Below are positions 47,030-58,200 of a DNA stretch of 64,000 nucleotides, piece by piece. Source of the DNA: Terebella lapidaria (taxonomy: Eukaryota > Annelida > Polychaeta > Terebellida > Terebellidae); the NCBI GenBank assembly GCA_949152475.1, contig OX424555.1, forward strand, positions 22,834,868-22,898,867, written 5' to 3'. The translations under genes were made by a program, and so were the position numbers. Each line of letters starts with the position of its first letter. The first letter of the stretch is position 1. Under the pieces are notes generated by a model. The model worked only from the letters and a program-made list of their open reading frames with translations. It had not been told where the DNA came from and searched no databases.

Positions 47030-47373
47030 GAACGTTGGTGTAAATACTGTAGCGATCATGATTTGAAAGTGGTGGAGGATGAAATACACGTTTTGTTGTG
47101 CTGTCCATTATTTGAATCATTAAGGTATATATATATATATTAAACATTATTTTGTTAAGACCCAAACTCTTTCAACAACTTTCGCAAATTTGATGTCGTC
47201 AACACAGCCCCAAATCATTCGGTCTTTGTCAGCTTTCATTTATCATGCTTTTAAACTACACTCAGATTATAATGCAAATTTGTAAATGGCACTTCTGTTG
47301 TATAGCGAAAGTGTAATGCACTACATTGTAAGCGCACATGAGCCAAAGGCTTTCGTGAATAAAGTTAGAATAG
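47030..47373 (+). mobile_element. LINE 3' end (C-terminal reverse-transcriptase-protein remnant plus tail)
   Basis: The plus strand encodes RWCKYCSDHDLKVVEDEIH then VLLCCPLFESLR, the cysteine/His-rich C-terminal motif of many LINE ORF2 proteins. After a (TA)n run the frame continues as KTQTLSTTFANLMSSTQ and FIYHAFKLHSDYNANL followed by TAA near 47284. A short 3' tail ends with GTGAATAAAGTTAG. It is a severely 5'-truncated copy inserted in the long repeat; the microsatellite has broken the frame. The clade is not assigned. Confidence 0.75.
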
Positions 47374-47459
47374 TATATCTATATCAGACCAGCTTTGGCA
47401 TAACACATCTTCCTATACAAGTGCATAACCCAGAGCATGTTTGAATGTCAAAATTGGTG

Positions 47460-47725
47460 ATTAAAGCCCACATGCAGATCCAGGAGGGGGTGGGGGATTT
47501 GGTCAAAGAGCTATTACTAAAGATTACCATAAACTAGAGCTATCTTATGTTATCAGAAACCCAAAAAAGATATCATGGCTTCTGATGTTATTTAGTAGTT
47601 CCTTGGCCTCCCCTGAGTATAAATCTGACACAAACTCACACAAATTGCCACGTTTTTAAACGGGGTTTCCTGGGGGTCGGCACTAAGGCCCCCGGACTTT
47701 TGTATCCGCCTATGAGGCATGTATT
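47460..47725. other. Unidentified insert in the long repeat
   Basis: The long-repeat sequence is interrupted between the GATTAAAGCC motif and the GCATGTATTC motif. The insert starts CAGATCCAGGAGGGGGTGGG and ends with GGCCCCCGGAC...GTATCCGCC, G-rich and C-rich ends that can partly pair, as in small non-autonomous transposons. Confidence 0.45.
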
Positions 47726-48179
47726 CAACGTTTTTATAGATGTGATATATAAACTTCGGTTGATTTCTGAGAAAGGAATAATAGATAAAAACTTTCGAGG
47801 CGACTAATTATTTAAAATCCATAACTATGTTCAAATTCACAATGAATACCAATTAAATGATATGAATTTCAGGTGTATACTGCACTAGTCCTGCATTAGG
47901 GGCAAACAAGTCCAACTCACAGATAGATCCACTTTCAATCATGATAAGGATGCGATTCTCAACAGGTGTAATCAGCGTAAAATTTAAATCTCAGCAAGTG
48001 GGGAACAAGCAGGTACCTGAAGCACAGACCAGCTTGAATTAATGTATCGTTATTTTCTGGAACTAATCTCACGGTTGCATACATAATAATTTAATCAGGA
48101 GTTACAAGCTTGGGACATGGACACCATGGCTGCGTTTGCTTATTCTTGTGGCAATATTTTCCGGAACTGTTTTTGTAAC

Positions 48180-48500
48180 AATATAAGTATCGATCTATTA
48201 CCACCAATACAGCCAAATTTTGATGATGCCATTAACAACCATACAACATTTTGCAATAGAAACAAAGCTCGACCATTTACTTTACCAAAAGACACACTGG
48301 CGTCATCAGGGGCAGACATTGTAGTAAATGTAGTTGTTTTTTACTGTACACCTGATGGAATTAGTATACAACTGCCCAACAACCTATGAAAAAAATTTAG
48401 AAATCCGAAACAAACCCCATGGAATAGATATATGACAAGTACAAAAGTACCTAATCACAAGCCAAAATGCTACTGAGTTGATGGTATACTATGGTATGTT
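48180..48500 (-). mobile_element. Retrozyme-like repeat, single copy
   Basis: It matches the 42925-43494 repeat from TAAGTATCGATC to the ...GGTATG end, in the opposite orientation, and is inserted in a long-repeat unit. The hammerhead-like motif at 48267-48313 (minus strand) retains CTGATGA and GTC, but one stem I arm has changed (GAGC for GGGC). Confidence 0.6.
48267..48313 (-). ncRNA. Hammerhead-ribozyme-like motif, degraded
   Basis: Same layout as the motif at 43002-43048, with CTGATGA intact but GGTAAAG in place of the expected GAAAC region and one stem I mismatch. Unlikely to cleave. Confidence 0.35.
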
Positions 48501-49288
48501 AACGAGTGAGTGACAACATACATAGGCATCCCATATAAGCGTAAACTACTGACCCCAGAAAAGAAACATGAATCAGTTTGTGTTAATACGTGATCGCTCA
48601 TTCAACCCAGAATAGAAAACAGGTAAATTGTAATTATGACAACTGTTATGTTAAAAGCGCAAGATTTCTTTTCCAATTTCCAAAATGGTTTTCTTGATTA
48701 TGTCCACTTCTTGATTATGTCTACTACTGATCTCACGACAAAGTCTTAAGAATTGTAATGAAAACCTTCACCATCCATATTCTTGGAATCATATGAGCCA
48801 TATTTATTTATTTTATGTAGTAATGCTGTCAAATGGCAATCTCAATAAGTGTCGCCCAATGGACCTTTTCACAGAGGCCTCTCGGAGACAATGAATATTC
48901 GGCAATCGTCGGGTTATTCCGTCAATTCAAACTAACCACTGAAGACTGCTCGCTCGCACGTGCGTGTCATGGCAACCTAAAACCACGTTCGTGAAACTCC
49001 GTGGCCTATGACCACCCTTTGAACCCCTACCACCGTAAAAAATATAAGCGTGCAATCTACTAGTAGCACGTGGACATACATTACATGATTCAAAATAGCG
49101 TGGTAGATGTTTTGGCATGAAAATTTGTAAATCAAATCTATTGCGTATCAAATTTTTAATGATACTGAATTTAAAACATTCAATACGATGTTCCGTAACC
49201 TCGAATGAGCCTTCTTATTCATTCATTTGTGGAAAATAGGCTACAAATTATCATTACACAGCAGACTTAACATTGTATCCTGATAATA

Positions 49289-49504
49289 CTGTAAACTTAC
49301 TTAATTATGTGGGTATATAATTTTGCGGTTTTGTACCCGAGACGTTTTGCGGTGGATTTAATTTTGCGGTTTTACCTTCGTTTTACTTTATTGTATTTAT
49401 GTAATAATTTACATTTATTATAATGTATGAACAAATTTTTGCGGTTTTGAGAATACCGCGAAATCCGCAAAATAAATCCACCGCAAAAATTAATACGTTT
49501 ACAG
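49289..49504. mobile_element. 216-bp MITE with TA target duplication
   Basis: Terminal CTGTAAAC and GTTTACAG are flanked by TA on both sides, as for Tc1/mariner-type insertions. The sub-terminal parts are also inverted (TTTTGCGGTGGATTTA... and ...AAATCCACCGCAAAA), so almost the whole element folds back on itself. No coding capacity. Confidence 0.85.
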
Positions 49505-50173
49505 TAGCCTATTTGTTCTTCTGATTTTCGTGTACATGTACTTCGTGAATAATTACGTGAACACTGTTGCCGTAAATTTACTTATTTTGTCTAGCAAATT
49601 CGCAAAAATAAATTAAGAGACTGTAATATTCATTTGTGAATACTTTTATTTCATTGTATATTCACTTGATTCATTGACTGTAATATCTTGAATATCCTAT
49701 CTGTGCTAGAGTAGGTACATTAGTGTGAATGAATCTGTGGTACGACCTTCGAGCATTACCAGAGTTACCTTCTCTCATGCGCTGTCTCACGCCAGGCGGA
49801 ATATTGTACATTGCTAACGTGAAAAAACTAGCCCCTTCGTAATTTACGATATATAACTTTCAAACATATAGCGTGTTGACTATTACCTTTCGAAATGCTA
49901 CATTACGGTAATTGGGTTCCACGGAGGATTGTCCGTTGACCAGTTTCTTCTCAAGATTGCACGTGCTAGCCGCACGTGGTTTTAGTATCATGTCCAACGA
50001 CCGTTTAAACCCGCCTCAAGAAATGCGTACTATTTTCGTTTCACATTGATAAAATAAACACAAACGGCCAATATGGCAACTCTACTTATGAAAATACTTC
50101 ATATTTTGTATATTTTGATGTGAAAATCGGCTTTATTTCCGCTACAAAGATTTTGTTTACGACCGGTAAATGA

Positions 50174-51030
50174 CTCGAATGTACGGAAGCCCATAGGTGA
50201 CATGCGCGTGAAAATTTTCTATGTCTTTTTCAGCAAAAAGCTAGCACGTTCGAACGTGGAAGCATTTAACACTATCACGTTCGCACGTGGAAACAGTTAA
50301 GGCTATTGCGTTCACACGTGGAAAGTCCGAGGTTACCACGTTCACACGTGGAAGCATTTAACGCTTCCACGTTCGCACGTGGAAACTTCAGGAGCTACCA
50401 CGACGTTCGCACGTGCAAAGATTTGGGTGTGGTAGCATCAAATACTTTCACGTGTGAACGTGGTAGCTTTGAATCTTTCTACGTGTGAACGTAGAAACCT
50501 AAATCTTTCTACGTGCGAACGTGTAAAGGTATAAATGCTTCCACGTGTGAACGTGGTAACTTTGAAACTTTCTACGTGTGAACGCGTAAACCTACATCTT
50601 TCTACGTTCGAACGTGATAAGTTTTAAAGTTTCTACGTGCGAACGTGAAAGCATATAATGTTTCCACGTGTGAACGTGGTAGCTTTGAAACTTTCTACGT
50701 GTGAACGTGGAATCCTACATCTTTCTACGTTCGAACGTGATAGGTTTTAAAGTTTCTACGTGCGAACGTGAAAGCATATAATGTTTCCACGTGTGAACGT
50801 GGTAGCTTTCGACTTTCTACGTGTGAACGTGGAAGCCTAAAACCTTTCTACGTGCGAACGTGATAAGTTTCGCAAGTTACCACGTGCGAACGTGATAGCG
50901 CTAAATGCTTCCACGTGCGAACGTGGTAGTTTTGAACTTTCTACGTTCGAACGTGCAAGGTTTTTAATAGAAAAAAAACACCATTTTTTTCCCGCACCTG
51001 TCACCTATGGGCTTCCATACGAATGCGAGC
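50174..51030. repeat. Palindrome array (CACGTG/AACGTG) inside flanking inverted arms
   Basis: About 23 near-palindromes of the type CCACGTGYGAACGTGG occur between about 50244 and 50961, spaced about 30-36 bases. The first six read in one direction (CGTTCRCACGTGG) and the rest in the opposite one. The block is bounded by inverted arms of about 40 bp containing GGAAGCCCATAGGTGACA (near 50183) and its inverse (near 51005). The whole forms a giant foldback. Confidence 0.9.
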
Positions 51031-53765
51031 ACTTGTGATTGGTCGGAAAATGACAGCATTCGGGAAATTTTGGCGGGAAAGTCTATGAAAAGGTCCATTA
51101 CTCGGGTGTTTTTGATGTATTTCTCCACTTCTGCACGGGGCCGTGAGTGAACGGTTATAAATAATGGATGTACAATCTGATATGATCGGTGTTACTGATG
51201 TGCGCTATCCTTATAGCTGGGTTTGTGGCCTGGTTACTAAGCAGCAAAAAAAGATGGCACGTGAGAAGCAGACATCAGTGATAAGAGTCGGGTGACCCGT
51301 CTTTGTCTAACTATCCAAGTTCCTATACTAACAATTGAAAGAAAATCGTCCTTCAAAGGGGGCGAAGGAACTTCAAAAGACCAATGCGAAATTAACATAC
51401 CATTTACAAACCAAATACAACTTTGTTATGAACTTGATTCCTTACATTTCGTTCGCTCACAGGCCACTGAAACTGTGCATGAACACCAGAAAAACTCATG
51501 TTTTTTATGACACTAAACAGCAAGGCCATGGCCGGTTTCACCTCAAATTATTACTCCCTCTGCACGTTGGCTCGAAACACTCTGGATGAAGGGCAGTGCG
51601 TCCGTATTTTCAGCGGGCCTTAAAACACTAGCAAATGGATGGACAAGGGTAGGAAGTTGTTTTATATTCAGGAGCTTTCGAATAGGATAAATTCTATCCT
51701 ACACTACCGCATAACTGACAGTACTGATGTCATGTAACCATAGATTAACCACATACCATAGATAAACAAGTGTTGTTAATATATTATAATACATAAATGT
51801 CGTTCATACAGTATTGATATGGGTGTATCAAAATATTTTGGTTAAAGTAACATTGTAGAAAGTTATATACGGTATAAAGATATTATAATGCAAATGCCAA
51901 TATGAGTTGAAAATTCATCACATGTTTTACCAATGTCACTATTATGAGGATATTGACTAGGGACGGTTGGACGCCGTTGACTACCTACATAATTTGAACC
52001 AACTTTAAATACACCACTGAGTCATCATATTCCACCCAAATGTCCCTCAACATATGGAAAGAAAAGAAAGAAAATGATCGACCTACTACATTCGTGAGAA
52101 CGATACACGCATTTGATGAACTGGAAGCTCGAATGACTGTGAATGAATAATGACTCAGGTTATGGACCGGTATTGATTTCCTTATATGGTCAAAATGAGG
52201 CATCAAAGTACTATATTATTTAAAAACTCCCAGTTTCTCCTCCAAATGCACATGTATTACTTTAAAATGTCTCTGTTTTGGTTTGTATAGTGGTATTATG
52301 AGTATTCTTCTATGTACATGTGAATTTTCCTGTTGATTGGAGCTGTTACTGTGCGCATGAATACATATAAACAAACCGGCCCTTTTTGGGAGTTTGCTTT
52401 CCGAGGAATTCGCCAGGTGTCAGCAGCTATCGGTCAAATGCTTGTAGCGTGTGATCTATTCCAACAACATGTGCTGATTTTTTAATATTTTGTAAGTTAT
52501 ATATATTGCTTCAACATAATGAAATTTTATGAAAATTGAAACATTTTGAAAGTGATTTCTCTCATAAAACGTTACAATGGAGTTAAATGGCAATCCTATA
52601 TGTGTTTGTATACCCTCAGAATATAGTGGCATACACATCCTGCCTGGGCCCGATTGTTATGGATATCTGCTGATATGGTGGCATCACAAGATAGTATGTA
52701 GTACTGGGTGTTATGTTCGTCACGTTTGAAGTGTGAAGAGTTGTGATGCCACTAACTAGGATTGTAGGATTCCACCCCCACCCCCAGCATTAAATTGAAA
52801 TTGATAACAGGGACAGTGCTACTCCCGTTTTGATATGTACGAAAGATGTGAGAGACACTGGTAAGATACTGCGGTCTCGGTCAATAGGAGTATCATAGTA
52901 GACCTACACTTCCAAACGGCAGCCTAGTCTAATAGCTGACAGAATAGACCCACATCTGAGACGAATAAACCGATATCTGAAAAGATTTTTAACATTTGGT
53001 TATGGCCAGTATGAGAGTGATTCCATAAGAAGTAAAAACTATTATGACATGATAAATTTATCAATGAAATTTCGCTATACAGGTAAATAATACATTTGAT
53101 AATACAGTTCATGCAGTAAGATTCTGATACAGTTAGACTGAACACAACACTTGCACCAGAAAGCCATGCCTCGCAGAGTATGAACACACTCACTGCTGTT
53201 CCCATGAATTATTTTCATCTTCGCTGAACGTGCTACGTTGAACTTGTGAAATTTTTTTCACACAATACATCGGTCGGTGTGGTACATGTGTGAAGCTGAC
53301 AACTGCCATTTAATCTAACCATTCACCACTCTCAATGAGCGGTCCTGTGTGACCAGAGAACCAAAATACTGACATCGAAGACGGCTCATTCAATGCATAT
53401 TTGATTAACGTGTTTGTTTTGGGTTGTGATGAAACCAAAGTTTGACGGGGTGACTGTGCTTCCGGAAAAATGACATACTTTGGGTGAATATCAGACACAT
53501 ATACGGTCAGAGGCCCATAAGTGTTATTTTGTATAAGACACTAAGTCGCTGAAATCTTCCACAACAGTTATGTTGTTCAACAATGTTAAAGATGGACTTG
53601 TTAGTTAGTATTGATGCCGCATAATACACTGATTAAGACGAATCGATAATTCATAAACTACTGGCACACAGAGTGTCGTCAAGAAAGCGGGTGAACCATA
53701 AAGCAATAGATTGTGTAGCTGTATCATTTTTATGGGCATTAGTGCGATGACGCACATATACGGAA

Positions 53766-54128
53766 TGTGAGTATCAATCTACAACCTCCAATACAGTCAG
53801 ATTTGGATGATGCCAATAACAAGCGAAAAATACAACATTTCGAAATAGAAAGAAAGCCCGATCAGATAGTTTATCCAAAGACAAACTGGCGTCACAGGGG
53901 CAGACAGTGTGGTAAATGTAGTTGTTTCTACTGTACACGTGATGGAATTAGTATACAACTGCCCAACAACATATGAAAATAATTTCGAAATCCGAAACAA
54001 ACCCCATGGAATAGATATATGGCAAGTACGTAGGTACCTAATCAAAAACCAGAAGGCTACTGAGTTGATGGTATCCTCGGGGACAGATTTAACGTCCGCA
54101 GTGACACCCGGTCCGACACAGTGGTATG
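53766..54128 (-). mobile_element. Retrozyme-like repeat, near full-length single copy
   Basis: It begins TGTGAGTATCAATC after GGAA and ends GTGGTATGA before AAGTATTG, where the long repeat resumes, giving 363 bp. The same GGAA precedes the copy in the Penelope-like element, suggesting a target preference or that GAA belongs to the unit. The hammerhead-like core (53856-53901, minus) reads CTGTGA and is damaged. Confidence 0.6.
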
Positions 54129-54533
54129 AAAGTATTGTAACATCTTATAAAACAGTTACTGGATGTAATGTAGTCGACCATTTTATTACGTTCAAATGTA
54201 TACGTTTAAATGTATCGGACCATCTTTGGCAAAACACATCTGGATACATGTACATGTATACAAGTGCATAACCCATAAATGTTCAAATAACCAATTTGTT
54301 AGGCATTTGCGCTCATGTATTTATAAGTGCAATAAAGGCTTTAGATTATTTTTGTACAACAACGAGTAAAAAATTGAACAATTTTATAACAAGATAGACA
54401 TATAATTAATACCTAGTATTAAGTATTTTGAGTGAACAAAACAGGGTCCGTTATCCAATCTGATCTCATAGTCCGGGGATAGAAAGTTGTATCAGGAAGT
54501 GAGAGAAAACAAAAATGACAGGGAAACTCAGTG

Positions 54534-54565
54534 CCCCCCTCCCCCCCCCCCCCCCAAAAAAAAAA
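54534..54565. repeat. Homopolymer run: C tract then A tract
   Basis: CCCCCCTC..., then about 15 C, then about 10 A on the plus strand, inside the Penelope-like tail. Length is probably unreliable. Confidence 0.9.
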
Positions 54566-54736
54566 TGGCAATTGGGAGGTGATATCAGGTGTTCCGGAAA
54601 GAGTGAGCATTTCCTGCCCCACTAGTGGCACCCGTCATGAATTCTCAAAATTAACATGAAAATAGATCTAGTTGCATGGCAGTCATGGATTTGGTGTATT
54701 TATCAACCAGTTCATGATGACGTGCATAGAATTTGT

Positions 54737-55073
54737 GATGTTATTTATTTGCTATTTTCCGAAGATAATTTTATTCCTCAGAAAAAGTAAATTAATCTTC
54801 ATTATATAAATAATATTTCCAGAATATTTAGAATATTTTTCTTACTTACCAAGTAAAATATTCTCACTACCAAGTAAAACTTTTCTCACTACCAACTAAA
54901 AATGTTCTCACTACCAAGTAAAAGTGTTCTTATGTTAGAAAATCTTTACTTGGTGAATTTAATGATATTTTCGAAATTTTCTGGAAATATGATTTATATA
55001 CTAAAATAAAGATAAATTTACTTTTTTTTTGAGGAATTAAATTATCTAGGGAGAATAGTAAGTAAATAACATC
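54737..55073. mobile_element. 337-bp foldback element with internal direct repeats
   Basis: Long imperfect inverted arms (about 54737-54832 and 54970-55073, starting GATGTTATTTA) flank four direct repeats of CTCACTACCAAGTAAAA. TTGT occurs on both sides as a likely 4-bp target duplication. It is inserted in the second Penelope-like fragment and is therefore younger than it. Confidence 0.8.
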
Positions 55074-55139
55074 TTGTTATAACATTGTTCAAGAAAATAT
55101 ATGTTTTACATATATCGTGAAGATATATAGAATTTTCTG

Positions 55140-55260
55140 GGTATCTGTTGTCAAACTGTGCATATTCCTATATATTCCCGACTATCTTGAGACGTACTTT
55201 CAAGTTTGCGTGACAAACAAGAATGCTAAATTTGGCTGATTTTAAAATTGATTCCAATTT
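55140..55260 (+). repeat. Dispersed repeat shared with 26570-26690
   Basis: Both stretches read GTATCTGYYGTC...CTTGAGAYGTACT...AATGCTAAATTTG, then SCTGATTTTAAAATT. This one separates the Penelope-like fragment from the resuming long repeat at about 55265. Confidence 0.6.
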
Positions 55261-58200
55261 TAATTTGATATGTATTTAAGGTGTATATTTCACTAACCGT
55301 GCATAAAGAGCAAACGATTTAGCTAACTCATAGATATATCTGTGTTCAGTCAGGTTAAGGATGTGATTCGCAAGGAGTGTAATCAGCTTGAAATTCAAAT
55401 CTCAGTTAGTGGTGAGAAGCACAGCTAAGTTCCTTAAATTATTGTACGTTGTTGTCTATAAAAATTACTAATCTCATTGCAGTATAAATAATAATTTAAT
55501 CAGGAGTTTCAAGCTTTGGGCATGGACATCTAATTTTCCATCGCAAAACGTTACAACAAGCATGGCTACGTTTGCTCATTGTCGTGGCAATACATTCCAT
55601 GCACAAGGCATTAATCTATGGTCTGTTATTGAGGATGCGACGACATATTTAGGCTTCACGTTTAACATATGGGCCATAGCATACTGCCGGTACAGAAGAG
55701 ATGAATCATGTTATGTTAATACATGGCTGTTTATTCAACACAATGAAGTAAACATGCATGTTATTAATATAAAAATGCAAGATCTCAAGGTGTCCTTCCC
55801 AAATCCAAGATCGTTTTTACTTGATTAATATGTCCATTAGTGATCTCAGTCTTGGAGTTGTCGTGAAAACCTTCACTACCGATATTTTCGGATTCACTAT
55901 TCGGTAAAATTTATTATAGGGTCCTGATGCAACCAACTGGCAATCTCAATATGTGTGTCTTCTTCTGCCGCAGAAGTGTCGCTCAATTACTCAGATGTTT
56001 TTGATGTATTTACTTCTCCATTTGTCAATGAAGCCGCGAGTGAACGGTTATAAATAATGGATGTACAACTCCGATGATCGGTTTACAGATGTGGGCTAGC
56101 CTTATAGCTGACAGTCAGCAGAAATCGAAAATCTGAAAATTTGCTGGAATTGCCTCTAGGTGGAATGCATGTTGGTGTGTGGCTTGGTCACTAGGCAATA
56201 CGAGGTGACACATGAGAGGCAGACATGAGTGGGTGTAGTCGAGTGACCCATCCATGTTTAAATGTTCAAGTTCCTGGCAACTGAAGGAGGAGACGATTTC
56301 AGAGAAGACACTTCAAAAGACCAGTGCGAGATTGATACACCATTTACAACCAATTACACCATTGTGATGACCTTGTCTCCTCACATTTCGTCCTCCACAA
56401 GCTCCTGAATTTGTGCATGACAAGAAAGAGCCAGGTCGCGGATTTCAGCTCAAATTATTGCTCCCTGTGAATTGTGGCTCCCCAGATAGAGGGCAATACC
56501 TCCGAACTTTCTGCGGGCGATGAAACATAATCGAGTGGACGGTCAGCGCTGGAATAAAGTTGTCTTATCATCAGAAGTAATCCATTAGAATATTTTTTAC
56601 ACTCCTACACTCTTACTACTCCCACCGACGTCATACAACATTACAATAATACATACACGTAGCTCATAGAACATTGACATCGGATTACTAATAAGTTACA
56701 TTAACGTTTGGTATATACCATTATAAAGTTATCGGATTGAACCGATGTTGACACGAGTATACACGTTCTATGAAGGTTATTATCTAGACATTATTATTAG
56801 CGTAAACTTATTGACAACTGCTCGATACACATTGGACAGATTGGACTTACATAATTTGAACCAAATATGAAAGTCTTTTTGTCGGTTTTCTACTTTTTCA
56901 AACACACTACTGAGTCATATAATATCCCACCCAAACGTCCCTCGACATATTTGTAGGAAACGAATAAAAACGATCGAGATACTACAATCGTGGATTGGAT
57001 ACACGTATTTGATGATATGGAAGCTCGAATGAGTCTAAATGAGTACCTATATGGTCAGTCACAGAATACTTGCTGATATGGCGGCATCACCAGATATTAT
57101 GTGGCATGGGGTGTGACCCTCGCCATGTCTCAGATGCAGATATATACGTATCAGATATACGCTATTAACATCTAGGATTGTAGTGTTCAATTTTCCCCTG
57201 GTATTAAACTGAAACTGATGACAATGAAGATTAGTGGGAGTATAAAAAGTGGACCTACATGTACACTTCCAAACGCGTAGTCTAATAGCTAAAGGAAAGA
57301 CCAAATGTGAGAGAAATGGACCAAATGACGTGGCCTGTCAATATTTGGTTATTATCAAACCCTGATCACGAGGCAGAATGAGACAGGCGGGTATCAGTTT
57401 GCTGGCAAATTTCGAGCAGTCTGCGGGTCACATTTAGTAACTGTGGACAGATACCGTACCTTGATGGATTGTTAAGAGGGTGCTGGGTTTTAAAATTAGA
57501 GTATACATTGAGATGATAGAGATGATTTTAGTTACTAGTACATGAAAAGGGATAGAATTGATGGAATCAATATATTTGTGAAGTTTCAGTAGAATTGAGA
57601 TATATTTACATTTGTTATTTGATATAACATCTTACTCCCTTTCCAAAACACAAACTTGTGAAGAAATTACAACACCACATGAATACCAAATGTTGAAGAA
57701 AGAACAGAATATATTTTGTCATAGAACCAGTCCTGCAGGTAACAAATCCATGTGTTGTCTTACAAGATGGAGTCGCTTGTACAAGTGTTACATTTCACTC
57801 CTTCATCAATACTTTTTACTGCTTGGACCCACATCGATTTTGTTTGTAATTTTCACGAGACACTTCACCGAAAATCTGAACAGTAAGGTATTGTATTCTT
57901 TTATTTTGGTTCAAAATAAACAGCCTACGAAGGACATCATCTTATAGTTTCAGATAAAATTGATTCCGTCAGAAGAACAAATTACAAATTAGCATTGCCA
58001 TTCTGCTTAACATGTAACCCCAATTGTGTACTCAGAATATCATAATGGTACTCCTCATTTACTGAACAATATCAAATCAACTACCAGTTGATTGTTCAAT
58101 TCAATGATACATTTGATAACACAGTTCATGCAGTAAAATGTTGATATATCTCAGTTGAACACAACACTTGCATCAGAAAGCCTTGTCTCTAAGGATAAAA

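Larger units (their letters stand above)
48861..51096. mobile_element. 2.24-kb non-autonomous DNA transposon with TIRs
   Basis: It starts GGACCTTTTCACAGA and ends TCTATGAAAAGGTCC, imperfect 15-bp terminal inverted repeats. It is flanked by AT on each side, and the surrounding long-repeat sequence (GTCGCCCAAT then TACTCGG) is continuous across it. No transposase frame is visible. Inside it lie a TA-flanked MITE and a palindrome array, so it is itself composite. Confidence 0.75.
54425..55120 (-). mobile_element. Second Penelope-like element fragment (3' end)
   Basis: The minus strand encodes KFYARHHELVDKYTKSM near 54733-54683, followed by a stop and the same tail as the copy at 42.5 kb (CATGACGGGTGCCACTAGTG). 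A 337-bp foldback element is inserted in it. The rest of the reverse transcriptase is absent. Confidence 0.65.

Noticed and set aside
50244-50961. CRISPR-like regular repeat array
   Set aside because: Repeats are near-palindromic, imperfect, reverse orientation within the array and sit inside a TIR element in eukaryotic DNA; no cas genes are present.
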